A stretch of DNA of 64,000 nucleotides from Trebonia sp036276115 (GCA_036276115.1 DATBEM010000222.1:1-64000), one strand, 5' to 3'. Shown: positions 8,070 through 15,866, counted from the stretch's first letter. Notes: generated from the sequence alone by a model not told the origin. A program made the numbers and translations.

Positions 8070-8511
8070 GATACTTAGATATCAAGCCGGGCGGCACCGG
8101 CTGCTACGAAACTGGCTTCCGCCGCCGGACGGAATCGGGTGATTGCCAGCGGGTACCTTGGCGGGCAGGCCGCGCCGGCGCGGCTGGATTAGCGGCGACG
8201 GCGAGCAGTGATCGCACTCTGGAATGCCCGCGCCCCGCCTGCGCGACCGCGCGGACGGGGCAGGGCCGGGACCGGGTTCGTGAAAGAAACGGCTGGCGGG
8301 TTGCCAGTCCCGCCTGCGTGGAGTCGCACCGCTCGCGCCGGGGCGCCCCGGCGGCCGGGGCGAGGATCGCGAGGCGAGGCGACACGCCGGTCCAATGATG
8401 GGAGCCGAGGGGTAAAGCTTATAGAATAAAGGAGCGAATCCCGGTGGGCCGCCGGCGGGCCGCGAGCACCGGGCGACCCCAGGGACCCGGTCACCATCGT
8501 CAGGAGGCAGC
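8070..8511. other. Gene-free intergenic stretch
   Basis: No frame has family-like content. The stretch is G+C-rich with several possible stems, for example GGCGGG/CCCGCC around 8296-8315. Near 8416-8430 is an A+T-rich TTATAGAATAAAGGAG that could be a -10 region for the downstream gene. No known RNA family was recognised. Confidence 0.5.
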
Positions 8512-8964
8512 ATGCCCGTGCAGCCCGTCTTTCCCCAGTTCTCGCTGGCGTGCGACGCGTTCGCGCGGCCGGGCGGCTACCCGCGGCCGTTCGGGGCGCT
8601 GGACTGGTGCCCGCGCTGCGGGCAGCCCGACTGGGCGCACCGGGCCGGGGCCGACGCGCGGGTCGCGGGCCTGCGGGACCTGGACCAGGAGCAGATGGCT
8701 GACATGCTGGAGTACCTGTGCACCTACTCCCCCGCCACCTACGACATCATCAACGACGTGGTGGCGGCGGCCCGGGGCATCGCCGACCTGGCGGGCGAGG
8801 CGGGGCAGGAGCCGTTCTGCGCCGAGTGCGGCGCCCCGGTCGCGGTCTTCCTCCCTGACGGCCCGAACTACCGCCACTACCGCGAGACCCCCGACGGCAG
8901 CTGCGACCGCTGGGATCCCGCCCACCAGACCATCATTTCCTGGCGCCCCCGCACGGACGTATAG
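8512..8964 (+). CDS. Hypothetical protein with two CxxC zinc knuckles
   Basis: This 150-aa soluble protein has Cys pairs at 33/36 (WCPRCGQPDWAH) and 103/106 (FCAECGAPV), likely one zinc site or two half-sites. Helical sequence separates them (DQEQMADMLEYLCTYSPATYDIINDVVAAARG). An ideal AGGAGG stands 6 nt before the ATG. I recognise no family and infer no function. The downstream 420 bases contain only the repeat cluster. Confidence 0.75.
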   Translation: MPVQPVFPQFSLACDAFARPGGYPRPFGALDWCPRCGQPDWAHRAGADARVAGLRDLDQEQMADMLEYLCTYSPATYDIINDVVAAARGIADLAGEAGQEPFCAECGAPVAVFLPDGPNYRHYRETPDGSCDRWDPAHQTIISWRPRTDV

Positions 8965-9036
8965 CCGACCACGCGCCCATGGAGCGCCATCCGGCCACAC
9001 GCGAGCCGCCCCCGACCCCCCGCCTGCGGGCCGCCT

Positions 9037-9335
9037 CTTGCTGTTATCAGTTGATAGGTTGGGATTGCCGTCGATTTGGCTCATATGTGATTCCAATCGA
9101 CGGCACTTCTGCTTGCGGCCCTCGCCGGGCTGGCGGCCCCCGGCCCGTCTCTTGCTGTTATCATCGCGGACTCTCGAGTGCCGCCGATTCGGCGCGTAGG
9201 TAGTTCCACCCGAGGGCAATCCCGCTCGCCAGCACTACATGACCGCCGCTCACCGCTGGCTTCTTGCCGCTATCAGCCAGCAAGCCTGGAGTGCCGCCGA
9301 TTCGGCGCGTATTTGGCTCCAACCGACGGCAGTCC
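9037..9335. repeat. Repeat cluster 2: three motif-plus-hairpin units in tandem
   Basis: The unit is CTTGCTGTTATCAG, a spacer of 11 to 17 bases, then a hairpin with an 18-nt loop. Motifs lie at 9037-9050, 9151-9163 and 9263-9276 (CTTGCCGCTATCAG). Hairpin arms are 9067-9076/9095-9104 (10 bp perfect) and 9288-9302/9321-9335 (15 positions, 3 imperfect). The middle unit (9179-9220) keeps the sequence but has a decayed right arm. Motif-to-motif spacing is 114 and 112 bases, so the units are regular. The cluster lies between the zinc-knuckle gene and the DUF559 gene. Confidence 0.85.
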
Positions 9336-9384
9336 CGGCCCGGAGTGCCGCACGACTGCTGGCTTCGGCCGGGACCGCGATGGG

Positions 9385-10404
9385 CTACGCCCCGCGACGG
9401 GCTGGTGGCGGCGGGAGGGGCGGCTGCGGCGCCGACAGGGCAGCGCAGCGGGGGCAACGTCGGAAGCCGCCGACGCGGCCTCGCTGGGCGAGCAGCGTCC
9501 ACACCTCCCGGGCCACCTCGCAGGGGTGGTACGCGACGTGGTTCCAGCCGTAGCGCAACGTCAGGAGGCCCTCAAGGGTGTTGCTGTTATCACGGAGGTC
9601 GTCACGGCTGCGGGCGTCGGCCCGGTGGTAGCGCGCCCCGTCGAGCTCCACCGCCACGCCGAAGTCCGCGTAGCGGACATCCTGGTACTGGACGGAGGTG
9701 CCGCGCTTCGCCTTCACCTGGCGGCGGCCCGACGGCAGGCCGTGCGCCCGCTCCACGTCGTGCAGGTAGCGGCGCTCCAGGGGCGACTCGACGCCAGCTC
9801 GGATCTCCGTGAGCGCGTCCCGCAGGTCTTCCCGCCAGCGCCAGTCCCGGTGGCCCGGCTCCAGCATGTGCATGCTGATGAGGTCGGGGGTCGTGCACTT
9901 GCGCTGGCATGCCCTGATCGCCCAGTTGACCGCTTCCTCGGCGGTCACCGCGACCTGCGCGAGGTCGTAGATGACCTCCTCCGCCGCGATCACCGGCGGC
10001 ATTCCCAGCCCGACCGCGCCTCGGCACTCCCCTGCGGGCAACCGCGCCGAGTAGTGGACGCTGACCCCCTCGGCCCGCGTGACCGGGCCGGTCTTGCGGG
10101 GCACGCTGACGTGGATGGACTGCGACGGGCGGTCCGCGATCCGCCAGACCTCGGCCGCCGTCTCGTGGCTGAGCACCGCGCCGTGACCGGCGCCCAGCAG
10201 TGCGCCGTGCAGTTGCGAGCGGCGCGGGACGGGGCTGTTGTAGACGTAGTAGACCCCCCGGTACAGGCGCTGCCAGTGGCCGCCGCGCACGAGCCGGGCG
10301 ATTTCGGGCTTCGAGGTGCCCCGCTCCAGGGCCTGGGCGGTCGTCACCACGTCATGCTGGAGGGCGAGCAGGGCGTCAAGTGACTTCGGAAGGACAACGA
10401 CCAT
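9385..10404 (-). CDS. AbiEi-antitoxin-like N-terminal domain fused to a DUF559 (Vsr-like) nuclease domain
   Basis: In this 339-aa protein, residues 1-70 form a winged-helix AbiEi-like domain (VVTTAQALERGTSKPEIARLV, then WQRLYRGVYYV). The last third is DUF559, related to Vsr endonucleases (FGVAVELDGARYHRADARSRDD...LRYGWNHV). Actinomycetes have many such proteins and their role is unproven. Defence or DNA processing is usually suggested. The codons for RDNSNT at 9581-9592 match the window's repeat motif in 12 of 12 bases, at a place where DN is normal for the family. ATG 10404 was chosen although no ribosome site is visible. A Gly-poor Pro-rich tail ends the protein. Confidence 0.75.
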   Translation of the reverse strand: MVVVLPKSLDALLALQHDVVTTAQALERGTSKPEIARLVRGGHWQRLYRGVYYVYNSPVPRRSQLHGALLGAGHGAVLSHETAAEVWRIADRPSQSIHVSVPRKTGPVTRAEGVSVHYSARLPAGECRGAVGLGMPPVIAAEEVIYDLAQVAVTAEEAVNWAIRACQRKCTTPDLISMHMLEPGHRDWRWREDLRDALTEIRAGVESPLERRYLHDVERAHGLPSGRRQVKAKRGTSVQYQDVRYADFGVAVELDGARYHRADARSRDDLRDNSNTLEGLLTLRYGWNHVAYHPCEVAREVWTLLAQRGRVGGFRRCPRCAALSAPQPPLPPPPARRGA

Positions 10405-10492
10405 GCGCACATGGTGACATGACGTGCTTCTTCGGGCGCCCGCTTCCGCCAACTGCGGCCTGGGGCACCTATCGCCTCGCCGACGGGAGACC

Positions 10493-10579
10493 GCCGTCGA
10501 TTTGGTTCACCTGTGCGTCTAATCGACGGCAATCCCTCCCGCTCATCGCTCCGGCGTGGACGCATCTTGCTGTTATCAG
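10493..10579. repeat. Repeat cluster 3: hairpin followed by the motif
   Basis: Arms GCCGTCGATT (10493-10502) and AATCGACGGC (10521-10530) pair perfectly around an 18-nt loop, TGGTTCACCTGTGCGTCT. The motif CTTGCTGTTATCAG follows at 10566-10579. Its reverse complement supplies the TGA stop of hsdM and an immediate second stop, TAA. The hairpin lies between hsdM and the divergently starting DUF559 gene. Confidence 0.85.
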
Positions 10580-12177
10580 ACGGGCGGGAGCGGCTGGCCC
10601 GGGTCCTCGCCGGCGGGGACCCGGGCGGCGTCGGCGGGGAGGGAGCCCAACTGGGCGCGGACGGCGTCGGCGAGGCGGGCCGACTCGGCGAAGTTCTCGT
10701 ACAGCTCCTCGGTGAGGCGGGCGACCCGGTCAGCCGGGGGCTCGGCGTCGGCCGGGGGGCGAGGGGCGCCGACGTACAGGCCGGGGATCAGGACGTGGCC
10801 GCCCGCGCGGACCTCGGCCAGCGGGGCCGCGTAGCAGAAGCCGGGGACATCGACGCAGCCGGGGACGCCAGCGCAGCCAGGGAGGTCGGCGCGGCCCGGG
10901 ACGTCGCCGCAGCCGGGGGCACCGGCGTGGCCGGGGACGTCGCCGTAGCCGGGGGCACCGGCCCGCCCCGGAACATCGGCGTAGCCAGGGGCACCGGCGT
11001 GGCCGGGGGCGGTCGGCGGGGCCTGGCGCCAGGCGTGGTAGGTGCCGGCGATACGGGCGATGGCGAGCGGGGACAGGACCCGCTCGGTGCGGGTGGCGAG
11101 GTCGCCCAGCGAGCGCGCGTCAATGAACAGGATCTCGCCCCGCCGGGAGCCCTTGTCCTTGGACAGGAACCAGACGCAGGCCGGGATCTGGGTGCTGCGG
11201 AACAACTGCGGGGGCAGCGCGACCATGCAGGCCACGAGGTCGGCCTCCACGAGGGCGCGGCGGATGGCGCCCTCGCCGCCCTGGCGGGCCGACATCGAGC
11301 CGTTGGCCAGGACGACGCCGGCCGTGCCGCCAGGGGCGAGCTTGGCGACGATGTGCTGGAGCCAGGCGAAGTTCGCGTTGCCGCGCGGCGGGAGGCCGAA
11401 CCGCCAGCGGGCGTCGGCCGGGTCGCGCGCCCAGTCGGACATGTTGAACGGCGGGTTGGCGAGGATGAAGTCGGCCCGGGCGGCCGGGTGCAAGTCCTGG
11501 TGCAGCGTGTCAGCCGGGCCGGGGCCGAGGTCGCCGGCCACGGCGTGGATGGCGAGGTTCATGCGGGCCAGCCGCCAGGTGCGCTCGTTGGACTCTTGCC
11601 CGCAGATCACCAGGTCGCCGGGGCGGCCCTGGTGGGCGAGGACGAACTTGCCGGCCTGGACGAACATGCCACCGGACCCGCAACAGGGGTCATACACGGT
11701 GCCGTGGTAAGGCTGGAGCACCTCGACCAGCAGCCGGACGACGCTGGCGGGGGTGTAGAACTCCCCGCCGCGCCGGCCCTCGGCCCGGGCGAACTTCTCC
11801 AGCAGGTACTCATAGGCCTCCCCGAGGACATCGCGGCCCTCGGAGGGCCCGCCGCCGGGCGGGGCGGCGAGGGCGAGGTCGCCGATGAGGGTGACGAGGC
11901 CGGCCAGCCGGCGCTCGTCGACGGTGGCGAAGGCGAGCGGGAAGACCCCGGCCAGGGCCGGGCGGGCCCGGGTGGCCTCGGCCATGGCCGCGTCGAGGAG
12001 GCGCCCGAGTCCGCTCCCGCCGGCCCGGGCGGCGGCCGCCAGCCGCGCCCAGGGCGCGTCGCCGGCCGCGTGCCGCAGGAATACCAGGCCGAGGACGAAG
12101 TCCTTGTAGTGGGCGGCGTCCATCGAGCCGCGCAGCGTGTCGGCCGCCTTCCACAAGGTCGCCTGCAGCTCATCCAC
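10576..12177 (-). CDS. hsdM: Solitary type I restriction-modification DNA adenine methyltransferase subunit
   Basis: In this 533-aa N6-adenine methylase, residues 1-110 form the HsdM N-terminal helical domain. The SAM motif is DPCCGSGGMF near 185 and the catalytic NPPF near 255, followed by the Class I MTase fold. Between YHAWR and FCYAA the normally short YxDVPG segment is expanded into a roughly 55-residue repeat of PG(Y/C)xDVPG units. No hsdS or hsdR lies nearby, so target recognition and restriction would have to come from elsewhere. It may be an orphan methylase. The start is GTG 12177, and the stop lies inside the repeat motif. Confidence 0.88.
   Translation of the reverse strand: MDELQATLWKAADTLRGSMDAAHYKDFVLGLVFLRHAAGDAPWARLAAAARAGGSGLGRLLDAAMAEATRARPALAGVFPLAFATVDERRLAGLVTLIGDLALAAPPGGGPSEGRDVLGEAYEYLLEKFARAEGRRGGEFYTPASVVRLLVEVLQPYHGTVYDPCCGSGGMFVQAGKFVLAHQGRPGDLVICGQESNERTWRLARMNLAIHAVAGDLGPGPADTLHQDLHPAARADFILANPPFNMSDWARDPADARWRFGLPPRGNANFAWLQHIVAKLAPGGTAGVVLANGSMSARQGGEGAIRRALVEADLVACMVALPPQLFRSTQIPACVWFLSKDKGSRRGEILFIDARSLGDLATRTERVLSPLAIARIAGTYHAWRQAPPTAPGHAGAPGYADVPGRAGAPGYGDVPGHAGAPGCGDVPGRADLPGCAGVPGCVDVPGFCYAAPLAEVRAGGHVLIPGLYVGAPRPPADAEPPADRVARLTEELYENFAESARLADAVRAQLGSLPADAARVPAGEDPGQPLPPV
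10843..11006. repeat. 36-bp minisatellite inside hsdM
   Basis: Imperfect 36-bp units of the type GCCGGGGACGTCGCCGTAGC... repeat about four and a half times and keep the frame. They encode a 12-residue unit PGxAGAPGYxDV. The unit is an amplification of the conserved YxDVPG segment of the methylase itself. The boundaries are approximate. Confidence 0.75.
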
Positions 12178-12343
12178 CGGCCCAGTGTCCCACCGGGCAG
12201 CGCTGCGCGGGATTAAGCCCGATCCCGCTGGTCGCGGACCGGGCCGGGCGCCGGGCGGAGGTGGTGATGGCCGCGGCGTGCGGCCGGCGGCCGGTCGCGG
12301 CGTGCGGCCGGGGCAGTCCCGGGGATCGCCCGGACTCGCTCCG

Positions 12344-12407
12344 GCGCTCCGGCGGGCAGGCGCTCCGGCGGGCAGGCGCTCCGGCGGGCAGGCGCTCCGG
12401 CGGGCAG
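12344..12407. repeat. Four perfect 16-bp tandem repeats
   Basis: GCGCTCCGGCGGGCAG is repeated four times without a mismatch in the non-coding gap upstream of hsdM. The gap 12178-12561 holds no gene. Apart from this array and the hairpin after it, nothing is recognised. Confidence 0.9.
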
Positions 12408-12436
12408 GCGGCGCCCTGCAGCCGCTAAAAGATCAT

Positions 12437-12472
12437 GAAGGATTTACCACGCCATGACGTGGCAAATCCTTC
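12437..12472. repeat. Long imperfect hairpin
   Basis: Arms GAAGGATTTACCACG (12437-12451) and CGTGGCAAATCCTTC (12458-12472) pair at 14 of 15 positions around a 6-nt loop. The A+T-rich stem stands out in this genome. It may be the terminator of the membrane-protein gene that ends at 12562, or a copy of a dispersed palindrome. Confidence 0.7.
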
Positions 12473-12561
12473 CGCACCGGAAAATCCTCCACACTACTGA
12501 GTGGTCGGAGTGGTGCGAGGGATGCAGGAATCGTGAGGGGCAGGCGGGGTGCTGAGGGTGG

Positions 12562-13020
12562 TCAGGACGGGAGGCTGGCGGCGGAGTAGGGGCAGCGGGG
12601 GATGTCGCACAAGATGATGGCGGCGCTGACGATCCCGTCGGGGCGGGTGACCACCGCCTCGCCCTCGCGCAGGGACAGGTTCCCGCAGACCGGGCAGGCG
12701 CCGGGGACCGAGTCGCCCCAGGGAGCGTGCGGCCGGGCGACGGCGAACGCGGCGGTGCCGAACAGGGCGGCCAGCGCGAACGTGGCCACCCCGATGACCA
12801 TCAGCACCGGCTGCAGGAAATCGGGCTGGAACGGCACGTTGGCGACGATGATGCCGGGGTGGAAGTCCAGCAGGTAGCCGATCGCGGCGAAGAACGCCCC
12901 CATGATCAGGGCGCCGGCCAGGGACCGGCCCGCGCGCTGGGACCGGCGCTGCCGGACCGCCTCGGCCATGAGCAGTTCCTCGTCCGTGGGCGCGCCTGTC
13001 GTGACTGGGGGGACCGTCAT
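12562..13020 (-). CDS. Two-TM membrane protein with a C-terminal zinc ribbon
   Basis: This 152-aa protein has a short acidic N-terminus, two hydrophobic segments (about 33-55 and 68-93), and a cytosolic C-terminal half with CPVCG and DIPRCPY Cys clusters that can hold one zinc. It shares layout and words with the protein at 49491-49970: TDEELL start, GxxxPGxCPxCGxxSLR, PxCPY end. The two are therefore paralogs. No family function is known to me. Confidence 0.75.
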   Translation of the reverse strand: MTVPPVTTGAPTDEELLMAEAVRQRRSQRAGRSLAGALIMGAFFAAIGYLLDFHPGIIVANVPFQPDFLQPVLMVIGVATFALAALFGTAAFAVARPHAPWGDSVPGACPVCGNLSLREGEAVVTRPDGIVSAAIILCDIPRCPYSAASLPS

Positions 13021-13122
13021 AGCGGGATCCTGCCCGGTGGGGGGTCGATTATGCCCGGTGCGCTCCGTATAAGGGCATTTCGATTTCCTTAATCATGGCC
13101 GCCTGGCACCGCCACGGGCAGG

Positions 13123-13137
13123 TATCTATGTAAGATA
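13123..13137. promoter_or_regulatory. Inverted repeat before the MarR gene
   Basis: TATCT (13123-13127) and AGATA (13133-13137) form a 15-bp A+T-rich inverted repeat ending 5 bases before the marR-type ATG. It is followed by the 8-bp palindrome ATAGCTAT. The position suits autorepression by the MarR protein. No Shine-Dalgarno precedes the ATG, so a leaderless transcript is possible. Confidence 0.4.
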
Positions 13138-13142
13138 GCTAT

Positions 13143-13577
13143 ATGCGAGAGGAAGGGGTCTACCGGCTGCAGCAGCAGCTCAAGCGGCTGCAGCGGCGGG
13201 TGCAGCGGGAGCAGCCGTCGGTGGAGGGCCTCTCGCACACCGAGCTGCAGCTGCTCGTGGTGCTGGAGCGGGCCGGGCGCCCGCTGCGGCCGGGCGACCT
13301 GGCGGCCGAGCTGCAGATGACCACCTCGAACGTGGCGACCACGCTGCGCTCGCTGGAGGCCGGCGGCCTGGTTGCCCGGCGGGCCGACCCCGCCGACGGG
13401 CGCAAGGCGCTGGTGAGCCTGACCAGCCTCGGGACCGAGACGATCACCGGCGCCCGGCGCGACCGCGACGCCGGCGCGTGGCTGCAGGAGGCGGTCTTCC
13501 GGCTGCTGACCATGGAGGAGCAGGCCGTCCTGGAGCGGGCCGGGGAGCTCATGCAGCGGCTGGCCGAGGCGCGGTAG
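13143..13577 (+). CDS. MarR family transcriptional regulator
   Basis: This 144-aa winged-helix dimer has LSHTELQLLVVLERAGRPLRPGDLAAELQMTTSNVATTLRSLEAGGLV as its recognition region and RRADPADGRKALVSLT as the wing. The N-terminal helix is Gln/Leu-rich. The ligand and targets are unknown. The neighbouring gene glyA has its own riboswitch, so it need not be a target. Confidence 0.88.
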   Translation: MREEGVYRLQQQLKRLQRRVQREQPSVEGLSHTELQLLVVLERAGRPLRPGDLAAELQMTTSNVATTLRSLEAGGLVARRADPADGRKALVSLTSLGTETITGARRDRDAGAWLQEAVFRLLTMEEQAVLERAGELMQRLAEAR

Positions 13578-13584
13578 TCTGGGC

Positions 13585-13718
13585 GCGGGCTCGCTACTGG
13601 CGTATCGAGGTGGAGTACCACCGGGGAACGGGCCTGCCGGCTCAGAGGGCGACGCGGCATCGTTGGGTGCGAGCGGGCAGCCCGGGCCGGGATCAAGCCG
13701 TGCGCCTGGGCGATCACG
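13585..13718 (+). ncRNA. ZTP riboswitch (pfl motif) controlling glyA
   Basis: The leader contains the conserved CTACTGGCG, then GGTGGAGTACCACCGGGGAACG, and after about 90 bases GCGCCTGGGC (13702-13711). These are the two conserved halves of the actinobacterial pfl/ZTP aptamer. The class binds ZTP/ZMP, which accumulates when 10-formyl-tetrahydrofolate is short, and turns on one-carbon genes such as glyA. The downstream gene is exactly glyA. The ends are approximate. Confidence 0.85.
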
Positions 13719-13758
13719 TGCTTAACGCAACCGAAGTGACGTCCGAAGGAGCATGCTG

Positions 13759-15189
13759 ATGACCGACACCGTCAAGTCCGCCGCCACCGCGTTCAGCGCG
13801 GGCCTGGAAGTGATCGCGGCCGTCGAGCCGGACATCGCGGCGGCGATCACCGGCGAGCTCGCCAACCAGCGGCGGCAGCTCAAGCTGATCGCCTCGGAGA
13901 ACTACGCCTCCCCCGCCGTCCTGCTCGCCATGGGGAACTGGCTGTCGGACAAGTACGCCGAGGGCACCGTCGGCAGCCGCTTCTACGCCGGCTGCGAGTA
14001 CGTGGACAAGGTCGAGGCGATCGCCGCGAACCACGCCGAGGAACTGTTCGGGGCCGAGCACGCCTACGTGCAGCCGCACTCGGGCATCGACGCGAACCTG
14101 GTCGCGTTCTGGGCGATCCTCGCCAAGCGGGTCGAGGAGCCGGCCCTGGCGGCGGCGGGCGCCCGCACCGTCAACGACATGACCGACGCCGACTGGCAGA
14201 AGCTGCGCAAGGCGTTCAGCGACCAGCGGATGCTCGGCATGGCGCTGGACGCCGGCGGCCACCTCACGCACGGCTTCCGGCACAACATCTCGGGCAAGCT
14301 TTTCGAGCAGGCCTCCTACGGGACTGACCCGGTCACCGGCCTCATCGACTACGACGCGCTGGCCGCCCAGGCACGCGAGTTCCGCCCGCTGATCCTGGTC
14401 GCCGGCTACTCGGCCTACCCCCGCACGCCCAACTTCCGCGTCCTGCGCGAGATCGCCGACTCGGTCGGGGCAACCCTCATGGTGGACATGGCCCACTTCG
14501 CGGGCCTGGTCGCGGGCGGGGTGCTCACCGGCGAGGAGAACCCGGTCCCGTTCGCCGACGTGGTCACCTCGACCACGCACAAGTCGCTGCGGGGCCCGCG
14601 CGGCGGCTTCGTGCTGAGCACCCAGGAGTACGCGCCGTACGTCGACAAGGGCTGCCCGATGGTCCTCGGCGGCCCGCTCGCGCACGTCATGGCGGCCAAG
14701 GCGGTCGCGTTCGCGGAGGCCCGGCAGCCGTCGTTCGCGACCTACGCGGCCCAGATCGCCGCCAACGCGGTCGCCCTGGCCGAGAGCCTGGCCAAGCGCG
14801 GGATCGCGCTCGTGTCCGGCGGGACCAGCAACCACCTCATCCTGGCCGACGTGGGCACGTCGTTCGGGCTGACCGGCCGCCAGGCCGAGTCCGCCCTGCT
14901 CGACGCGGGCGTCGTCACCAACCGCAACAGCATCCCGCGCGACCCTAACGGCGCCTGGTACACCTCCGGCATCCGGATGGGCACCCCGGCGCTGACCACG
15001 CTGGGCCTGTCGGCCGACGAGATGGACGAGGTGGCGGACGTGATCGCGACGACGCTGCGGGCCACCGCCCCCGAGAAGGCGACCGCGAAGGCCAAGTACA
15101 CGCTCGACCCGGCCGTCGCCGCCGCCGGCCGCCAGCGCTGCGCCGACCTGCTAGCCAAGCACCCGCTGTACCCCGGCATCGAGCTCTAG
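13759..15189 (+). CDS. glyA: Serine hydroxymethyltransferase
   Basis: This 476-aa PLP enzyme converts serine and tetrahydrofolate to glycine and 5,10-methylene-THF. The PLP lysine is Lys275 in STTHKSLRGPRGG. The N-terminal LIASENYASPAVL, the GSRFYAGCEYVD loop and VDMAHFAGLVAGG are all present. It is about 50 residues longer than the common 420-aa form, mainly through an insert around VEEPALAAAGARTVNDMTD and a C-terminal block, as in a long actinobacterial subtype. I chose ATG 13759 over ATG 13753 because GAAGGAG then has a 7-nt spacing. The ZTP riboswitch sits in the leader. Confidence 0.95.
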   Translation: MTDTVKSAATAFSAGLEVIAAVEPDIAAAITGELANQRRQLKLIASENYASPAVLLAMGNWLSDKYAEGTVGSRFYAGCEYVDKVEAIAANHAEELFGAEHAYVQPHSGIDANLVAFWAILAKRVEEPALAAAGARTVNDMTDADWQKLRKAFSDQRMLGMALDAGGHLTHGFRHNISGKLFEQASYGTDPVTGLIDYDALAAQAREFRPLILVAGYSAYPRTPNFRVLREIADSVGATLMVDMAHFAGLVAGGVLTGEENPVPFADVVTSTTHKSLRGPRGGFVLSTQEYAPYVDKGCPMVLGGPLAHVMAAKAVAFAEARQPSFATYAAQIAANAVALAESLAKRGIALVSGGTSNHLILADVGTSFGLTGRQAESALLDAGVVTNRNSIPRDPNGAWYTSGIRMGTPALTTLGLSADEMDEVADVIATTLRATAPEKATAKAKYTLDPAVAAAGRQRCADLLAKHPLYPGIEL

Positions 15190-15230
15190 CCGGCGCGGGG
15201 CCGGGAACCGCCCCGGCACCGCATGAACTG

Positions 15231-15260
15231 GGGCCCGGCCGCGACTGCGCGGCCGGGCCC
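15231..15260 (+). terminator. glyA terminator hairpin
   Basis: GGGCCCGGCCGCG (15231-15243) pairs perfectly with 15248-15260 around ACTG. It lies 41 bases after the glyA stop and between convergent genes, so it may also serve the decayed gene on the other strand. Confidence 0.7.
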
Positions 15261-15288
15261 GAGCGCGAGGGCCCGCTGACGGCGCGAG

Positions 15289-15866
15289 CTAGCAGGCGCC
15301 CATGTCGTGCTGCGTCTCGGTGAAGATCAGGGACTTGGGGGCCGGGTTCTCGTAGTGCCAGGTGGCCACCCGGTCACCGTTCGCGCCGTGGCCGCCGTAA
15401 TCGTTGAGCGCGTACCCCTCGGAGCTCTCCAGCTCCGACCCCGTCCCGCCGCCCTGGATGCTGTCGCAGGCGCGCTCCCAAGCCTGACTCTGCTCACCGT
15501 CGCACCCGGCCAGGACCGCGTCCTCGCCGTCGAAGGCGCCCTCGGACAGGTCCGTGATGCAGTAGGAGCCCTTGGAGGAAGCATGGTCATTGCTGACGAT
15601 GGAGTACCAGCCCCCGCCGTTGCAGGACGAGGCCGTGGCGTAGAACTGGTCGTTGGCGTTGCTGCCGTCCCGCGATACGAGGTACAGGACCGGGAGGGCA
15701 GCGGAGCCGCCTGGATGGACATTGTTGTCGCTAATGCACAGGCCTGAGTTGGTACCGCCTTGATCGTCTCCACGGCCGCCGCTGCCTGCGCCTGACCAGC
15801 GAAGATGAACGGCGCCGCCACGCTGGCGACGGATACGACGGCCAGGCTGAGCTACTTAGCCCGCAT
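15289..15866 (-). pseudogene. Decayed gene for a small secreted protein
   Basis: A GAAAGG ribosome site precedes ATG 15866, and the frame reads like a signal peptide (LSLAVVSVASVAAPFIFAG, then AQA). Codon 5, however, is TAG (15854-15852). After about residue 35 the sensible reading shifts frame (near 15755-15800). The new frame runs GGTNSGLCISDNN... NDQFYATASSCNGGGWY... TETQHDMGAC to TAG at 15291-15289. It has six Cys, which suggests a disulfide-bonded exported protein of about 190 residues. Two independent lesions argue for a pseudogene rather than one base error. The family was not identified. Confidence 0.65.

Noticed and set aside
8082..8513. 143-codon minus-strand frame in the gap before the zinc-knuckle gene
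   Set aside because: No ribosome site, Arg/Pro/Ser-rich shadow composition and no homology words.
9037..9335. CRISPR-like array
   Set aside because: Units are about 113 bases, their hairpins vary, spacers are not of uniform 30-40 bp length, and no cas gene is present.
15307..15747. Plus-strand frame opposite the decayed secreted-protein gene
   Set aside because: No start context. The minus strand gives a convincing Cys-rich protein once the two lesions are read through.
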